A stretch of DNA of 64,000 nucleotides from Neobacillus mesonae (GTDB lineage: Bacteria; Bacillota; Bacilli; Paenibacillales; Paenibacillaceae). Position 1 is the first letter of the stretch. Every line of letters begins with the position of its first letter. The position numbers and the translations under genes are program-made. The notes under the pieces were generated by a model. That model saw nothing but the letters and a program-made list of their open reading frames with translations. It made no database searches and had not been told where the DNA came from. The stretch covers positions 2,108,001-2,172,000 of the forward strand of contig JAMBOW010000001.1 of NCBI GenBank assembly GCA_023715865.1, read 5' to 3'. Shown here one piece after another: positions 26,163-34,932 of this stretch.

Positions 26163-26789
26163 TTAGAAACGGGAAGCTGTTTCAGCTACTTTTCTCAAAC
26201 CTTCTTGCACGATTTCTCCTGCACGGTCTGGGAAAGCATTGTGCCCTTCGATAATTACTACTTCAGGGTTTTGAATGCCCCAGAATCCGAAAGCAGAGGA
26301 TACATATTTAACAGCCATTTCAACAGCTGCCATAGGACCTTCAGAATAAACGCCGCCGCGAGCATTCAGAAGAGCTACTTTCTTGTCGCCTGCAAGTCCT
26401 ACAGGACCTTCAGCAGTGTATTGGAATGTTACGCCTGCTTGGCTCAGGTAAGAAATGTAGTTTACAAGCGGTGCAGGAACAGTGAAGTTCCACAATGGGA
26501 ATGCAACAACCACTTTATCTGCTTCCAAAAATTGTTTTTGGTAGAAAGCAGCCAGATCTGCCGCTTCTTGTTCAGCTGGTGTAGTTTCGATGCCTTTAGC
26601 AACTTTGAAAGTACCTGTAGCTGCATTGTTTCCGTATGCCGGAAGGTTTGCTGCGTAAAGATCCAATTCAATAATATTATCTGTAGGATTTGCTTCCTTA
26701 TATGTGTTGTAGAATGCGTCATACATTTGTACACTTGTTGCTTGATCCGCTGGACGGTCATTTGCTTTGATAAACAAAACGTTTGCCAT
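26163..26789 (-). CDS. azoR: FMN-dependent NADH-azoreductase
   Basis: 208 residues of the flavodoxin-like AzoR family, which reduce azo dyes and quinones with NADH and FMN. The FMN-binding parts are seen: NDRPADQATSV near the N-terminus, the FPLWNFTVPAPLVNYI loop near residue 97, and LLNARGGVYSEGP. The length is typical. Likely role is quinone or electrophile detoxification in the cytoplasm. It is a single gene. Confidence 0.95.
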   Translation of the reverse strand: MANVLFIKANDRPADQATSVQMYDAFYNTYKEANPTDNIIELDLYAANLPAYGNNAATGTFKVAKGIETTPAEQEAADLAAFYQKQFLEADKVVVAFPLWNFTVPAPLVNYISYLSQAGVTFQYTAEGPVGLAGDKKVALLNARGGVYSEGPMAAVEMAVKYVSSAFGFWGIQNPEVVIIEGHNAFPDRAGEIVQEGLRKVAETASRF

Positions 26790-26970
26790 AGTATATATTC
26801 TCTCCCTAATAATTATATTTATCTCTATATGCCAGTTAATCTCAACTAAGAAAGTTATCGCAACTGTCTAATACACATTATATATAAAAATGTTAGTGAG
26901 TTCAACCATAAAATTTTTATTTTAAGACAATCTTCGACATATCCCCTTATTATAGAGCTCATAATAACGA

Positions 26971-26998
26971 AAAAAAAGAGGGGAAATTCTCCCCTCTC
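26971..26998 (-). terminator. Terminator after the aminotransferase gene
   Basis: AGAGGGG and CCCCTCT arms with a 7-nt loop, and on the minus strand a run of T's follows. Confidence 0.85.
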
Positions 26999-27017
26999 TG
27001 GGTAAACTGTTGACCTA

Positions 27018-28244
27018 TCAACTTCTTGCAGTAAACTCGGTTATCGTTTCACTGATTAGATTCATCCCAAGCAGTAATTCCTCTCTGCCGGGTCTACTGA
27101 AATTAAGACGGATATAATTTTCAGTCTGCTTGCCTGGAGAACACCTGGAACCGGGAAGAAATGCTGCTCCTTTGCGCAGCAAAGCTCGCAGAAGCGCCTC
27201 GCTCTTCAAGCCTGGTGGAAGCTCAATCCACAAGTACATTCCTCCTGCAGGAGCATGATAACGGACATTTTTGAATCCGGGCCTTTTTAACAGCTCCAGC
27301 ATCAGTTTCAGCCTGACCTCGTACTCCCTGTTGAGCAGCGCAAGATGATCATTCCATTTAAACGAGGAGCGTTCCAGCAAATGATGTAATATCTGTTGAT
27401 TGATCGGACTAGATTGCCAGTCAGCCATTTGCTTAAGCGAAGACATTCCATTGATCAGCTCTTTATCTCCGGCTGCCCATCCCGTTCTAAGTGCAGGAGC
27501 GATGGTCTTACTGAAGGATCCAATGTAGAGTACATGATTACCATGTTCCTGTTGATCCAGAGCATAAAGTGCAGGGTAACGATCGGCAAAACGATCAGAT
27601 CCCTCATCTGCCCCAAAATGTAGTTCTCCGTAAGAATCGTCTTCAACGACCAATACATTATATTTTCTGCACAGCTCTAATACCGCTCTACGTCTTGGAA
27701 GGCTCCATAGAACGCCCGTTGGATTCGAAAAGCTGGGTGCAGCAAATAGCAGTTTCGGCTTATGCCGCTGAAACTGCTCTTCCAGTCTATCAGGGAGAAT
27801 CCCTTCCAGATCCGCTGGGACAGGTAAAATAACTGCACCCTGCATCTGCAGGACCTGCAGGCAGCCGGGTGATGTCGGGCTCTCTACAACAACAGAATCC
27901 CCTATATCTACCAGCAGCCTTGTCACTAGATCAATTGCTTGCTGGGAACCTGTCGTCAGCAAAATATTCACTTCTGATGTAGAGATCCCTTTTCTCTTCT
28001 CCCAGTCATTTCGAATCCAGCTTCTAAGGGGTAGAAAACCTTCAGGTTCTCCATATTGCAATACGGAGGGGTCAGAGGAGAAGACAGCCTGGGCCGCTTC
28101 ACCTAAACGTTTGATTGGGAAAAACTCTTCTGCCGGAAGCTCTTCTGCAAGCGAGATAAACGAGCCTTGCCTTCTCTCTTTGTTCATCGTGTTCATATGA
28201 GTGGATAACAGCTTAGAAGAACGGGAAGCAAAGGAAAATTCCAT
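27018..28244 (-). CDS. PLP-dependent class I/II aminotransferase (MocR-like catalytic domain only)
   Basis: 408 residues. Typical aminotransferase parts are YGEPEGFLPLR, TTGSQQAIDLVTRLL, FAAPSFSNPTG, and the PLP lysine in YIGSFSKTIAPALRTGW. The C-terminal GGMYLWIELPPG and FLPGSRCSP also fit. The sequence is close to the aminotransferase half of MocR regulators and to 2-aminoadipate transaminases, but there is no N-terminal GntR DNA-binding domain, so it is judged an enzyme. The substrate is unknown. A terminator follows, and the next gene upstream is the response regulator. Confidence 0.88.
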   Translation of the reverse strand: MEFSFASRSSKLLSTHMNTMNKERRQGSFISLAEELPAEEFFPIKRLGEAAQAVFSSDPSVLQYGEPEGFLPLRSWIRNDWEKRKGISTSEVNILLTTGSQQAIDLVTRLLVDIGDSVVVESPTSPGCLQVLQMQGAVILPVPADLEGILPDRLEEQFQRHKPKLLFAAPSFSNPTGVLWSLPRRRAVLELCRKYNVLVVEDDSYGELHFGADEGSDRFADRYPALYALDQQEHGNHVLYIGSFSKTIAPALRTGWAAGDKELINGMSSLKQMADWQSSPINQQILHHLLERSSFKWNDHLALLNREYEVRLKLMLELLKRPGFKNVRYHAPAGGMYLWIELPPGLKSEALLRALLRKGAAFLPGSRCSPGKQTENYIRLNFSRPGREELLLGMNLISETITEFTARS

Positions 28245-28339
28245 GTCATTCCCTCCTATCCAGGTAGTCGTCCTTTTCTTTTACTCTCTCTTTTTCGGAC
28301 GTATAAAGACTATTCGCCGCCTGAATCTAATATGCCTTG

Positions 28340-28996
28340 TTACACATACTGCTTCTTATGTAATTTGGAATAGAGAGTAAACTGTTCAATAGCTTGAGCA
28401 CGACTGGATACGCCTAACTTTGTATATATTTTGCGGAGATAATTGTCTACCGATCTTCGGCTAACATCAATTTCATGGGCAATTTTGTCATAAGTTACTC
28501 CTTGGACAATCCGTTCCATAATGAATACTTCCATATCTGTAAGCTGCAAATGAATATCCATTTCTTGATCAACGGTATTCGTCCACTCCTCGCTCTTCAG
28601 CCAGTCCAAGGGTATGGAGGCCAGACCTTCACGCAGCCCTGCAATCAGATGAATGAGCTTGGCAGGCGATGACTGCTTGGATAACATCCCGCTTGCTCCA
28701 TGAGCGATATATTTCTTATATAAGCTGAGGTTATCCTCATCCGTCATCACAACAATGTCGGTATTGGGAGAGCTTTTTTTCATCTCTTCAATAAACTGAT
28801 CCGCGCTGCCATCAGGCAGTTTATGGTCAATGAGCACCAAATCAGGATTAATGCTGCTCACTTCAGCCAATCCTTCTCTTCCTGTAGACACCATCGCACG
28901 GACTAATAAATCCTGGTGCTCTTCCAGAATTAATTTTGTACCCAGCATGCTGGTCGGATGAATATCAATCAAGACCACCTGCCAAACCTTTCTCAT
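28340..28996 (-). CDS. LuxR-type response regulator, orphan (ComA-like)
   Basis: 218 residues. The receiver domain shows the phospho-acceptor Asp in LVLIDHKLPDG, the Thr in VVMTDED and the Lys in GMLSKQSS. The usual acidic pair near the N-terminus is reduced (LIDIHP rather than an Asp-Asp pair), so metal binding may be altered. The C-terminal LuxR helix-turn-helix reads MERIVQGVTYDKIAHEIDVSRRSVDNYLRKIYTKLG (only its ends are decisive). The GTKLILEEHQDL segment resembles ComA. The start at 28996 has AGGAGG upstream. No histidine kinase gene is adjacent. Confidence 0.88.
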   Translation of the reverse strand: MRKVWQVVLIDIHPTSMLGTKLILEEHQDLLVRAMVSTGREGLAEVSSINPDLVLIDHKLPDGSADQFIEEMKKSSPNTDIVVMTDEDNLSLYKKYIAHGASGMLSKQSSPAKLIHLIAGLREGLASIPLDWLKSEEWTNTVDQEMDIHLQLTDMEVFIMERIVQGVTYDKIAHEIDVSRRSVDNYLRKIYTKLGVSSRAQAIEQFTLYSKLHKKQYV

Positions 28997-29225
28997 AAAA
29001 AAAACTCCTCCTAGAATATTAGTAGATATATCATTTTTGAAAACGGCTAGATGTGCGGCAATCAATGTATAGAGGAAGTAGTTCTAAATACAAAAATGGC
29101 AAATCACATTTCACAAAAAAAGACATCCCTCTTAAGTCCTTAATTTGGATTATATATGAAATTGTATCCTAGGACTTCCTTCCGATGCAATCTCTTTTTC
29201 CTTTTTTCGCTAAAGAAGTTCTTTT
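28997..29225. other. Intergenic region between the response regulator and the coiled-coil protein gene
   Basis: About 230 A/T-rich bases between two divergent genes. It should contain the response regulator's promoter. TCAATCAATG and TATATAT stretches are present, but no clear element pair was found and no coding frame. Confidence 0.4.
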
Positions 29226-29254
29226 TTGCGAATGGGGACAGGCCATGATAGAAT
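29226..29254 (+). promoter_or_regulatory. Candidate sigma-A promoter of the coiled-coil/NAGPA operon
   Basis: TTGCGA at 29226, a 17-nt spacer, then TAGAAT at 29249. It lies about 53 nt before the start codon of the first gene. Confidence 0.5.
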
Positions 29255-29306
29255 GAGGACTGGAAATTTTATAGAATTTTGTAGGATAAACGCGAGGAGT
29301 GATGAA

Positions 29307-29717
29307 ATGAATCCATCTACAGAACAGGCTGCCAGCCATCACACCCGGAAAGCTGCTAATAAAAGCAAGCGATCCGTTCGTCTCTTTCTAGTATTATGGA
29401 TTATTATTATAGTAATAGGAGTAGCCGCAGCCTATTTATATAGCAATCATTTAAAAGAGCAGATGGTACTAGAAGTGAAGACCTATACAGATCAGCAGCT
29501 GACCGTAGTCAAACAAGGGTATCAGGCACAGCTGGATGAAATCGCAGGAGAAATTGCCGCGCTACAGGAACAAGTTCAGACCTTTAATGAGCTCTTAACC
29601 TTTACGAAGGACAATGCAGGCGATACGACCGATAACAGCAATCAGTTATATACCGAGCTCAGTGAGGTCAAGAAGCAGCTCGATACACTACAGAAGAAGA
29701 TGGATCTGTTAAAATGA
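29307..29717 (+). CDS. Membrane-anchored coiled-coil protein
   Basis: 136 residues. A short basic N-terminus is followed by one membrane segment (about residues 22-45, LFLVLWIIIIVIGVAAAYL). The rest is an outer coiled coil with heptad Leu/Val spacing (QLDEIAGEIAALQEQVQTFNELL, then LYTELSEVKKQLDTLQKK). The predicted topology is N-inside. No family is known to me. The start has GAGGAGTG 9 nt upstream. Its stop overlaps the start of the NAGPA-domain gene by 4 nt, so the two are probably partners on the cell surface. Confidence 0.75.
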   Translation: MNPSTEQAASHHTRKAANKSKRSVRLFLVLWIIIIVIGVAAAYLYSNHLKEQMVLEVKTYTDQQLTVVKQGYQAQLDEIAGEIAALQEQVQTFNELLTFTKDNAGDTTDNSNQLYTELSEVKKQLDTLQKKMDLLK

Positions 29718-30784
29718 TAACTTCTGTAAAAAAGGTAAACCGTTTCTTCTTGCTGGCTACAGCTCCATTCGTAGGCCTTCTTCTGTGCCTCCTGCTCCTG
29801 CAAAGACCGATTGGACTTACGCTGTCTGAGACAAGCGAAAGCTATCTTCCTCAGAATACGGTTAAGACTCAGTCTGAACAAATAAAGCAAGGCTTAACTG
29901 AAGCAAAGGTGCTGGCAGAAACCACATCATCCTACATTCATAAAACGACTGAGCTGTACGAAAGTACAACTCGAACGATGGAGAGTATCGCTAACATGAC
30001 GGCGGCTCAAGCAAGAAAGCCTGAGCAGATCTATAATAAACGAATATCAGCCAAGCTTGGCACTCCTTACGAACAAGTAAACAGCGACCGTATTCGCATC
30101 GATCTGTATAAGCTTAATCCTGGCACTTATAAAGGTTATGCTATGAAAGTTAAGCTCAAAGATCCATCAGCAATGCAAATGTCGATTGGAGAAGGTGTTG
30201 GCAAATCACAAACCACGATGCAGGCTGTCGCTCGCAGCGGGGCTGTAGCCGGAATTAATGCCGGTGGATATGCAGATTCTGGCGGCAGCCGTTTCCCGCT
30301 CAGCACCACAATAGATAATGGAAGCTACTTGACCGGATTCCACCCCAGCACTAAGGATCTGGCTTTTGTCGGATTAAACAAGGAAGGTAAACTGATTGGC
30401 GGGAAGTTCTCTAAGCAATCCGATTTGGATGAATTAGAGCCATCATTCGGTGCCAGCTTTGTTCCTGTACTGCTAAAGGACGGAAAGAAGACGATTATCC
30501 CATCCAAGTGGAAGAATACGCCTAAACGCGCACCTCGCACAGTCATTGGTAACTATAAGGACGATCAGCTGCTGATTATTGTTGTGGATGGTTATAATGA
30601 AAATGGAAGTTCAGGCGCTACCCTGCAAGAGCTGCAGAGTAAAATGTACAAGCTTGGTGTGCAGGATGCCTATAACCTTGATGGCGGCGGCTCCTCTTCA
30701 CTAATCTTAAACGGGCGAGTCGTGAACAGTCCTTCCGACGGCTCTTTACGAAAGCTGCCTACTCATTTCCTTTTCTATAAATAA
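29714..30784 (+). CDS. Phosphodiester glycosidase (NAGPA) domain protein
   Basis: 356 residues. One N-terminal membrane or signal segment (about residues 10-28) is followed by a helical stretch up to about residue 115. The NAGPA domain then has GINAGGYADSGG, a central GASFVPVLLKDGKK, and RAPRTVIGN. It ends with the characteristic DAYNLDGGGSSSLILNG near the C-terminus. The domain name comes from the mammalian uncovering enzyme. Bacterial members, such as B. subtilis YngK relatives, act on cell-wall sugar phosphates or teichoic acids in some cases. The target here is not known. It is translationally coupled to the coiled-coil protein. Confidence 0.88.
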   Translation: MITSVKKVNRFFLLATAPFVGLLLCLLLLQRPIGLTLSETSESYLPQNTVKTQSEQIKQGLTEAKVLAETTSSYIHKTTELYESTTRTMESIANMTAAQARKPEQIYNKRISAKLGTPYEQVNSDRIRIDLYKLNPGTYKGYAMKVKLKDPSAMQMSIGEGVGKSQTTMQAVARSGAVAGINAGGYADSGGSRFPLSTTIDNGSYLTGFHPSTKDLAFVGLNKEGKLIGGKFSKQSDLDELEPSFGASFVPVLLKDGKKTIIPSKWKNTPKRAPRTVIGNYKDDQLLIIVVDGYNENGSSGATLQELQSKMYKLGVQDAYNLDGGGSSSLILNGRVVNSPSDGSLRKLPTHFLFYK

Positions 30785-30867
30785 AGATTTACGTATAAGG
30801 AAAAAGATTCCTTTTTATTGCAAGTATAAGTATAATAGAGTTTACGAGGCTGCAGGAGGTGGATGAC

Positions 30868-30972
30868 ATGTCATTCTCGTTGACTTTCTGGATCGTCACC
30901 CTGGTGCTTGTATTGTACTTGGCAGGCATTCTCACTGCTTCTTACAATGACGATAAGACGAAGGGGCTCTAA
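30868..30972 (+). CDS. Small membrane protein, 34 residues
   Basis: A short frame with a strong AGGAGGTG site 6 nt before the ATG. The peptide has one membrane-spanning helix (LTFWIVTLVLVLYLAGILTA) and a charged tail SYNDDKTKGL. The hydrophobic single-helix design and good ribosome site suggest a true gene. It lies 83 nt after the NAGPA-domain gene and is followed at once by a perfect 14-bp hairpin, so it may be the last member of that operon. Function is unknown. Confidence 0.65.
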   Translation: MSFSLTFWIVTLVLVLYLAGILTASYNDDKTKGL

Positions 30973-30981
30973 TGGAAATCA

Positions 30982-31014
30982 AAGAAGCTCTCCTCTATAT
31001 GAGGAGAGCTTCTT
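30982..31014. terminator. Terminator after the small membrane protein gene
   Basis: AAGAAGCTCTCCTC and GAGGAGAGCTTCTT, a perfect 14-bp stem with a 5-nt loop. The T-run on the plus strand is weak (ACTTTAT), and the region also lies after the minus-strand AbrB gene. Confidence 0.75.
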
Positions 31015-31043
31015 ACTTTATAAGCGTATGCTTCACTACTAAC

Positions 31044-31298
31044 TTAGGCGTTCTCTTGAAGGCCAGTCATTTCTGTAAGGCACACACCGCAAATATAGCG
31101 ATCTTTAAACTCACTTACTTCTTCCATGGATCCGCAGAAAATACATTTTGGACGATAACGTTCAAGAATAATATGATCTCCTTGCACTAGGATTTCAACG
31201 GGATCTCCCTCATTCATTTGATACCTTTTACGCAAAGATTTCGGCAGCACGATTCTTCCGAGCTGATCCACCTTACGTACCACACCAGCAGGTTTCAT
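31044..31298 (-). CDS. AbrB/SpoVT-type transition-state regulator
   Basis: 84 residues. The N-terminal swapped-hairpin DNA-binding domain is clear: VVRKVDQLGRIVLPKSLRK, then EGDPVEILVQGDHIILERY. The C-terminal half has two CxxC pairs (CIFCG and CGVC), which could bind zinc and replaces the multimer domain of classic AbrB. The start at 31298 is chosen from the AGGAGTG site and from the usual length. Likely a repressor of stationary-phase genes, targets unknown. Confidence 0.9.
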   Translation of the reverse strand: MKPAGVVRKVDQLGRIVLPKSLRKRYQMNEGDPVEILVQGDHIILERYRPKCIFCGSMEEVSEFKDRYICGVCLTEMTGLQENA

Positions 31299-31458
31299 TA
31301 ACGGTACACACTCCTGTTCAAAATATTTCTTATATAGGTACATTTGTACTATATTTATACATTCGCTATGTTTTTGTCGAATCCTGCAAGAATTAATAAA
31401 AATATTAACTTTCTTTTAGGAACCCATTTTTCGAAAGTAGATTACCAAAGGTTGGGAT

Positions 31459-31923
31459 TTAGTTCATTCCGGGATAATCCAGCTGCCTTAACGCCTCATA
31501 TACGATAATGGCGGCAGAATTTGATAAATTCAACGATCTAACTGCGTCCGTCATTGGCATTCGCATGCATGTATCCGGATTTGCATGAATCAACTCGGGA
31601 GGAAGCCCCTTCGTCTCTTTACCAAATACTAGGAAATCTCCATCCTGAAACTTAAAATCACTGAACCGGTTTTTAGCTTTTGTCGTAGCATAGAAAAAAC
31701 GCCCATCAGCATACTTTTCTTTAACTTCATCAAAGGAATTATGATATTCGATATTTACTGAATGCCAATAGTCCAATCCTGCCCGCTTCAGTGTACGATC
31801 ATCTGTCTTAAATCCGAGCGGGTGCACCAAATGCAAATGCGTTCCGGTTGCAGCGCAAGTTCTTGCTATATTCCCGGTGTTCGCCGGAATCTCCGGTTCC
31901 ACTAGTACGATGTGTAATGCCAT
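31459..31923 (-). CDS. trmL: tRNA (cytidine/uridine-34 2'-O)-methyltransferase
   Basis: 154 residues of the SpoU/TrmD-like knotted methyltransferases, TrmL branch. It begins with LHIVLVEPEIPANTGNIARTC. Further motifs are LHLVHPLGF, FLVFGKETKGLP and LNLSNSAAIIVYEALRQ, the last two forming the SAM-binding knot. It methylates the wobble ribose of tRNA-Leu in E. coli. It is a single gene here. Confidence 0.95.
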   Translation of the reverse strand: MALHIVLVEPEIPANTGNIARTCAATGTHLHLVHPLGFKTDDRTLKRAGLDYWHSVNIEYHNSFDEVKEKYADGRFFYATTKAKNRFSDFKFQDGDFLVFGKETKGLPPELIHANPDTCMRMPMTDAVRSLNLSNSAAIIVYEALRQLDYPGMN

Positions 31924-32017
31924 GTGACTCCAATCTCCTCTTATATTGAACTGCCAGGATATTAACTTATATCTAAAGTTAATCCTGAACCATATAAGAA
32001 TAAATTATAATATAAAA

Positions 32018-32050
32018 GAGCACCTCCCACAATATTTGCGGGAAGTGCTC
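32018..32050 (-). terminator. Terminator after serC
   Basis: GAGCAC-c-TCCC and GGGA-a-GTGCTC arms with CA/TG pairs inside. On the minus strand it is followed by TTTTAT. Confidence 0.8.
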
Positions 32051-32074
32051 ACACTTTCTCCTTACTTATTAAGC

Positions 32075-33163
32075 TTAACCGTGCGTTTTTTGAAATTGCT
32101 TCATAAATTCAGTGAGGGCTTTTACACTTTCATATGGAACCGCATTATAGATCGACGCCCGTAACCCCCCGACGCTGCGATGTCCTTTCAAGCCTATAAA
32201 CCCTTCTTGTTCGGACTGTTTAATAAACTCCTTCTCCAGCGCTTCATCAGCTAGCCGGAAGGTGACGTTCATTTGAGAGCGATCAGAAGCATCAACACAG
32301 CCTCGGAAGAAGCCATGACTCTCATCAATTGTATTATAAAGAATGCCTGCCTTCTCTTCATTCTTGGCTTCAACGCCGGCAAGGCCTCCTTGTTCATCAA
32401 TCCACTTCAGTACCTCGTTAACCATATATACACCAAAAGACGGCGGTGTGTTATACAGTGAATTATTGCTGACAAACGTATCATAACGAAGCATCGAAGG
32501 AAGGTGCTTTGGCGAATCTGTAATGAGTTCCTCTTTGGCAATCACAACGGTAACCCCTGACGGTCCCAAATTCTTTTGAGCACCTGCATAAATCATATCG
32601 AACTTCGTCATATCAAGCGGTCTGCTTAAAATATCGCTGGACATGTCTACAATCAGTGGAACAGATCCGGTATCAGGAAATGCCTGAAATTGTGTTCCTT
32701 CAATCGTTTCGTTAGAAGTCATGTGCAGATAAGCGGAGTCTGAATTTAATTCGATCTGAGACAGGTCTGGAAGCTTCATAAACTTCGAGGACTCGCCAGA
32801 TGCAATAACACTCGTCTCACCGATCAGCTTCGCCTCAGAGAGGGCTTTCTTCGCCCAGCTGCCTGTGTGGACGTAATGCGCTGTTTGGCCGGCAGACAGG
32901 AGATTCATAGGTATCATGGCAAACTGTGTGCTTGCTCCTCCTTGCAGGAACAGAACCTTGAACCCTTCAGGATTTCCAAGAAGCGATAGAAGTCGTTCCT
33001 GCGCTTCATTATGCACGGCTTCATAAACTGCACCACGATGAGACATCTCCATAATCGACATCCCCGTATTCTTGTAATCGACAAATTCGGCTTGCGCCCG
33101 TTCCAATACCTCTAACGGCAATGCTGCAGGTCCTGCATTAAAATTAAATGCTCTAGTGCTCAA
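32075..33163 (-). CDS. serC: Phosphoserine aminotransferase
   Basis: 362 residues. Second step of serine synthesis: 3-phosphohydroxypyruvate plus glutamate gives phosphoserine. The sequence shows FNFNAGPAALP at the N-terminus, GMSIMEMSHRG, QGGASTQFAMIPMNL, the PLP-lysine in YAGAQKNLGPSG, and near the end GHRSVGGLRASIYNA. A TTG at 33163 with AAGGGTGG 8 nt upstream fits the family N-terminus, so the upstream in-frame start at 33187 is not favoured. It is separated from glnA by a terminator. Confidence 0.95.
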   Translation of the reverse strand: MSTRAFNFNAGPAALPLEVLERAQAEFVDYKNTGMSIMEMSHRGAVYEAVHNEAQERLLSLLGNPEGFKVLFLQGGASTQFAMIPMNLLSAGQTAHYVHTGSWAKKALSEAKLIGETSVIASGESSKFMKLPDLSQIELNSDSAYLHMTSNETIEGTQFQAFPDTGSVPLIVDMSSDILSRPLDMTKFDMIYAGAQKNLGPSGVTVVIAKEELITDSPKHLPSMLRYDTFVSNNSLYNTPPSFGVYMVNEVLKWIDEQGGLAGVEAKNEEKAGILYNTIDESHGFFRGCVDASDRSQMNVTFRLADEALEKEFIKQSEQEGFIGLKGHRSVGGLRASIYNAVPYESVKALTEFMKQFQKTHG

Positions 33164-33306
33164 TAAAATAACCACCCTTCTCTCCAAGTTCTACCCAAAT
33201 ATAACATCTAATGATACGTATGATTACTGGTATGATAGCAGTAATCGTTCGTGTCTTCAAGTACTTTCCTAACGAATATAAGGCAGGCTCGTTACAAATA
33301 AGTGAA

Positions 33307-33333
33307 ACCCCCGGGAAACTGAGTTTCCCGAGG
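33307..33333 (-). terminator. Terminator after glnA
   Basis: CCC-c-CGGGAAAC and GTTTCCCG-a-GGG arms around a 3-nt loop. On the minus strand TTTCAC follows. Confidence 0.85.
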
Positions 33334-33368
33334 GCTTGTAAAGATGAAATATATTAAATGAGTACTGA

Positions 33369-34793
33369 TTAGCAATCGAAGTACAGGCTGTATTCATGCG
33401 GATGAACACGGATGGAAACAGCTTTAGCTTCAGCACGTTTGAATTCAATGTAGTTATCAATGAATTCTTTAGTAAATACGCCGCCTTCAGTCAAGAACTC
33501 GAAGTCAGATGCCAGAGCATCAAGCGCCTCATCCAGGGATGCTGGTACGCTGCGAATGTTCTCTTTGTCTGCATCAGACAATTCATAAATGTTCTTGTCG
33601 ATTGGACCATATCCAAGCTCAGTTGGGTTGATTTTGCGTTTGATACCATCAAGGCCAGCCATAAGCATTGCCGCGAAAGCAAGGTAAGGGTTAGCTGTGG
33701 AGTCCGGCGTACGGAACTCGATACGGCATCCTTTTGGTGTTACTGCCGCAACCGGAATACGGACTGCTGCAGAACGGTTACCTTTGGAGTAAACAAGGTT
33801 TACTGGTGCTTCATAACCAGGTACAAGACGTTTAAATGAGTTTGTACTTGGGTTTGTCAAAGCGATGAGTGCTGGAGCATGGTACAGAATACCGCCAATG
33901 TAATGAAGTGCCATTTCGCTCAAGTTAGCGTAAGCGCCTTTTTCATAGAACAATGGAGTATCACCGTCAAAGATGGATTGGTGAACGTGCATTCCGCTGC
34001 CGTTGTCGCCGAAGAGCGGTTTAGGCATGAATGTCGCTACTTTGCCGTATTGACGAGCTGTGTTATGAACGATGTATTTATAAACAAGCAGGTTGTCTGC
34101 TGTTTTCTTCAATGTATCAAAACGGAAGTTGATTTCTGCTTGACCTGCAGTAGCAACTTCATGGTGGTGACGCTCTACGCGAATGCCTACTTCATCAAGA
34201 AGACGGGACATTTCACTACGAATGTCTTGCTGTGTATCCATAGGAGCTACAGGAACATATCCGCCTTTAGTACGGATCTTGAATCCAAGGTTACCGCCTT
34301 CTTCTTTGCGGTTTGTGTTCCAAGCTGCTTCTTCGGAATCAACATAGTAAGAAGAGCTATTCGTTCCGCTTTCGTAACGAACGTCATCAAAGATAAAGAA
34401 TTCGGATTCCGGAGCAAAGTTTGCACGTGTACCGATACCTGCATTTTGCAGATATTCTTCCGCTTTAACAGCGATACCGCGCGGGTCACGCTCATAACGC
34501 TCTCCGTCTGGAGTGAAAATATCACACATTACGTTAAGAGTAGGATGTGCAGTAAAAGGGTCAATGAATGTCGATTCTGGATCCGGCATCATTACCATGT
34601 CAGATTCTTCAATACCACGGAAACCTGGAATAGAAGATCCATCAAATGCTACCCCGTTAACAAAGGTTTCAGCTTCAACCTCAGTTGCTGGCAGACTGAT
34701 ATGGTGAGCGCGTCCAGAGAGATCTACAAAACGAAAATCTACCCATTCAATGTTGTTTTCCTGAATTGATTTCAATACATTTTCAACAGACAT
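33369..34793 (-). CDS. glnA: Glutamine synthetase, type I beta-like
   Basis: 474 residues, which is longer than the roughly 444 residues of the alpha-type enzyme of B. subtilis. The N-terminus shows WVDFRFVDLSGRAHH and DGSSIPGF. The metal-binding APESEFFIF and GSGMHVHQS, the NPSTNSFKRLVPGYEAP loop and the C-terminal IEFRTPDSTANPYLAFA are all intact. The insertion around residues 145-185 and the Tyr in KNIYELSDAD correspond to beta-type enzymes, in which such a Tyr is the adenylylation site. A GlnR/TnrA-type box and a good promoter lie upstream. No glnR gene is adjacent, so this may be a second synthetase of the genome. Confidence 0.92.
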   Translation of the reverse strand: MSVENVLKSIQENNIEWVDFRFVDLSGRAHHISLPATEVEAETFVNGVAFDGSSIPGFRGIEESDMVMMPDPESTFIDPFTAHPTLNVMCDIFTPDGERYERDPRGIAVKAEEYLQNAGIGTRANFAPESEFFIFDDVRYESGTNSSSYYVDSEEAAWNTNRKEEGGNLGFKIRTKGGYVPVAPMDTQQDIRSEMSRLLDEVGIRVERHHHEVATAGQAEINFRFDTLKKTADNLLVYKYIVHNTARQYGKVATFMPKPLFGDNGSGMHVHQSIFDGDTPLFYEKGAYANLSEMALHYIGGILYHAPALIALTNPSTNSFKRLVPGYEAPVNLVYSKGNRSAAVRIPVAAVTPKGCRIEFRTPDSTANPYLAFAAMLMAGLDGIKRKINPTELGYGPIDKNIYELSDADKENIRSVPASLDEALDALASDFEFLTEGGVFTKEFIDNYIEFKRAEAKAVSIRVHPHEYSLYFDC

Positions 34794-34875
34794 GTGTTCT
34801 TCCTCCCAAATTTTCCGAACATTTGACCACCTAAACCCTGTTAATGTTCATTAAATCGAATTTTCAACTGAGGTA

Positions 34876-34904
34876 AGTATAAATCTCAAATCTAACATCG
34901 TCAA
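34876..34904 (-). promoter_or_regulatory. Promoter of glnA
   Basis: On the minus strand -35 TTGACG (34904-34899), 17-nt spacer, -10 TATACT (34881-34876). The leader to the start codon is about 75 nt. Confidence 0.7.
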
Positions 34905-34932
34905 TAGTTATGTCAGGTATTTTTTATACTAG

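Noticed and set aside
26205..26849. A 214-codon open frame opposite azoR
   Set aside because: Antisense to a typical azoreductase, and its Cys-rich translation has no recognisable domain.
33879..34769. A 296-codon open frame opposite glnA
   Set aside because: It lies fully antisense to a well-conserved enzyme gene, has no ribosome site and reads as low-quality, Cys/Phe-rich sequence.
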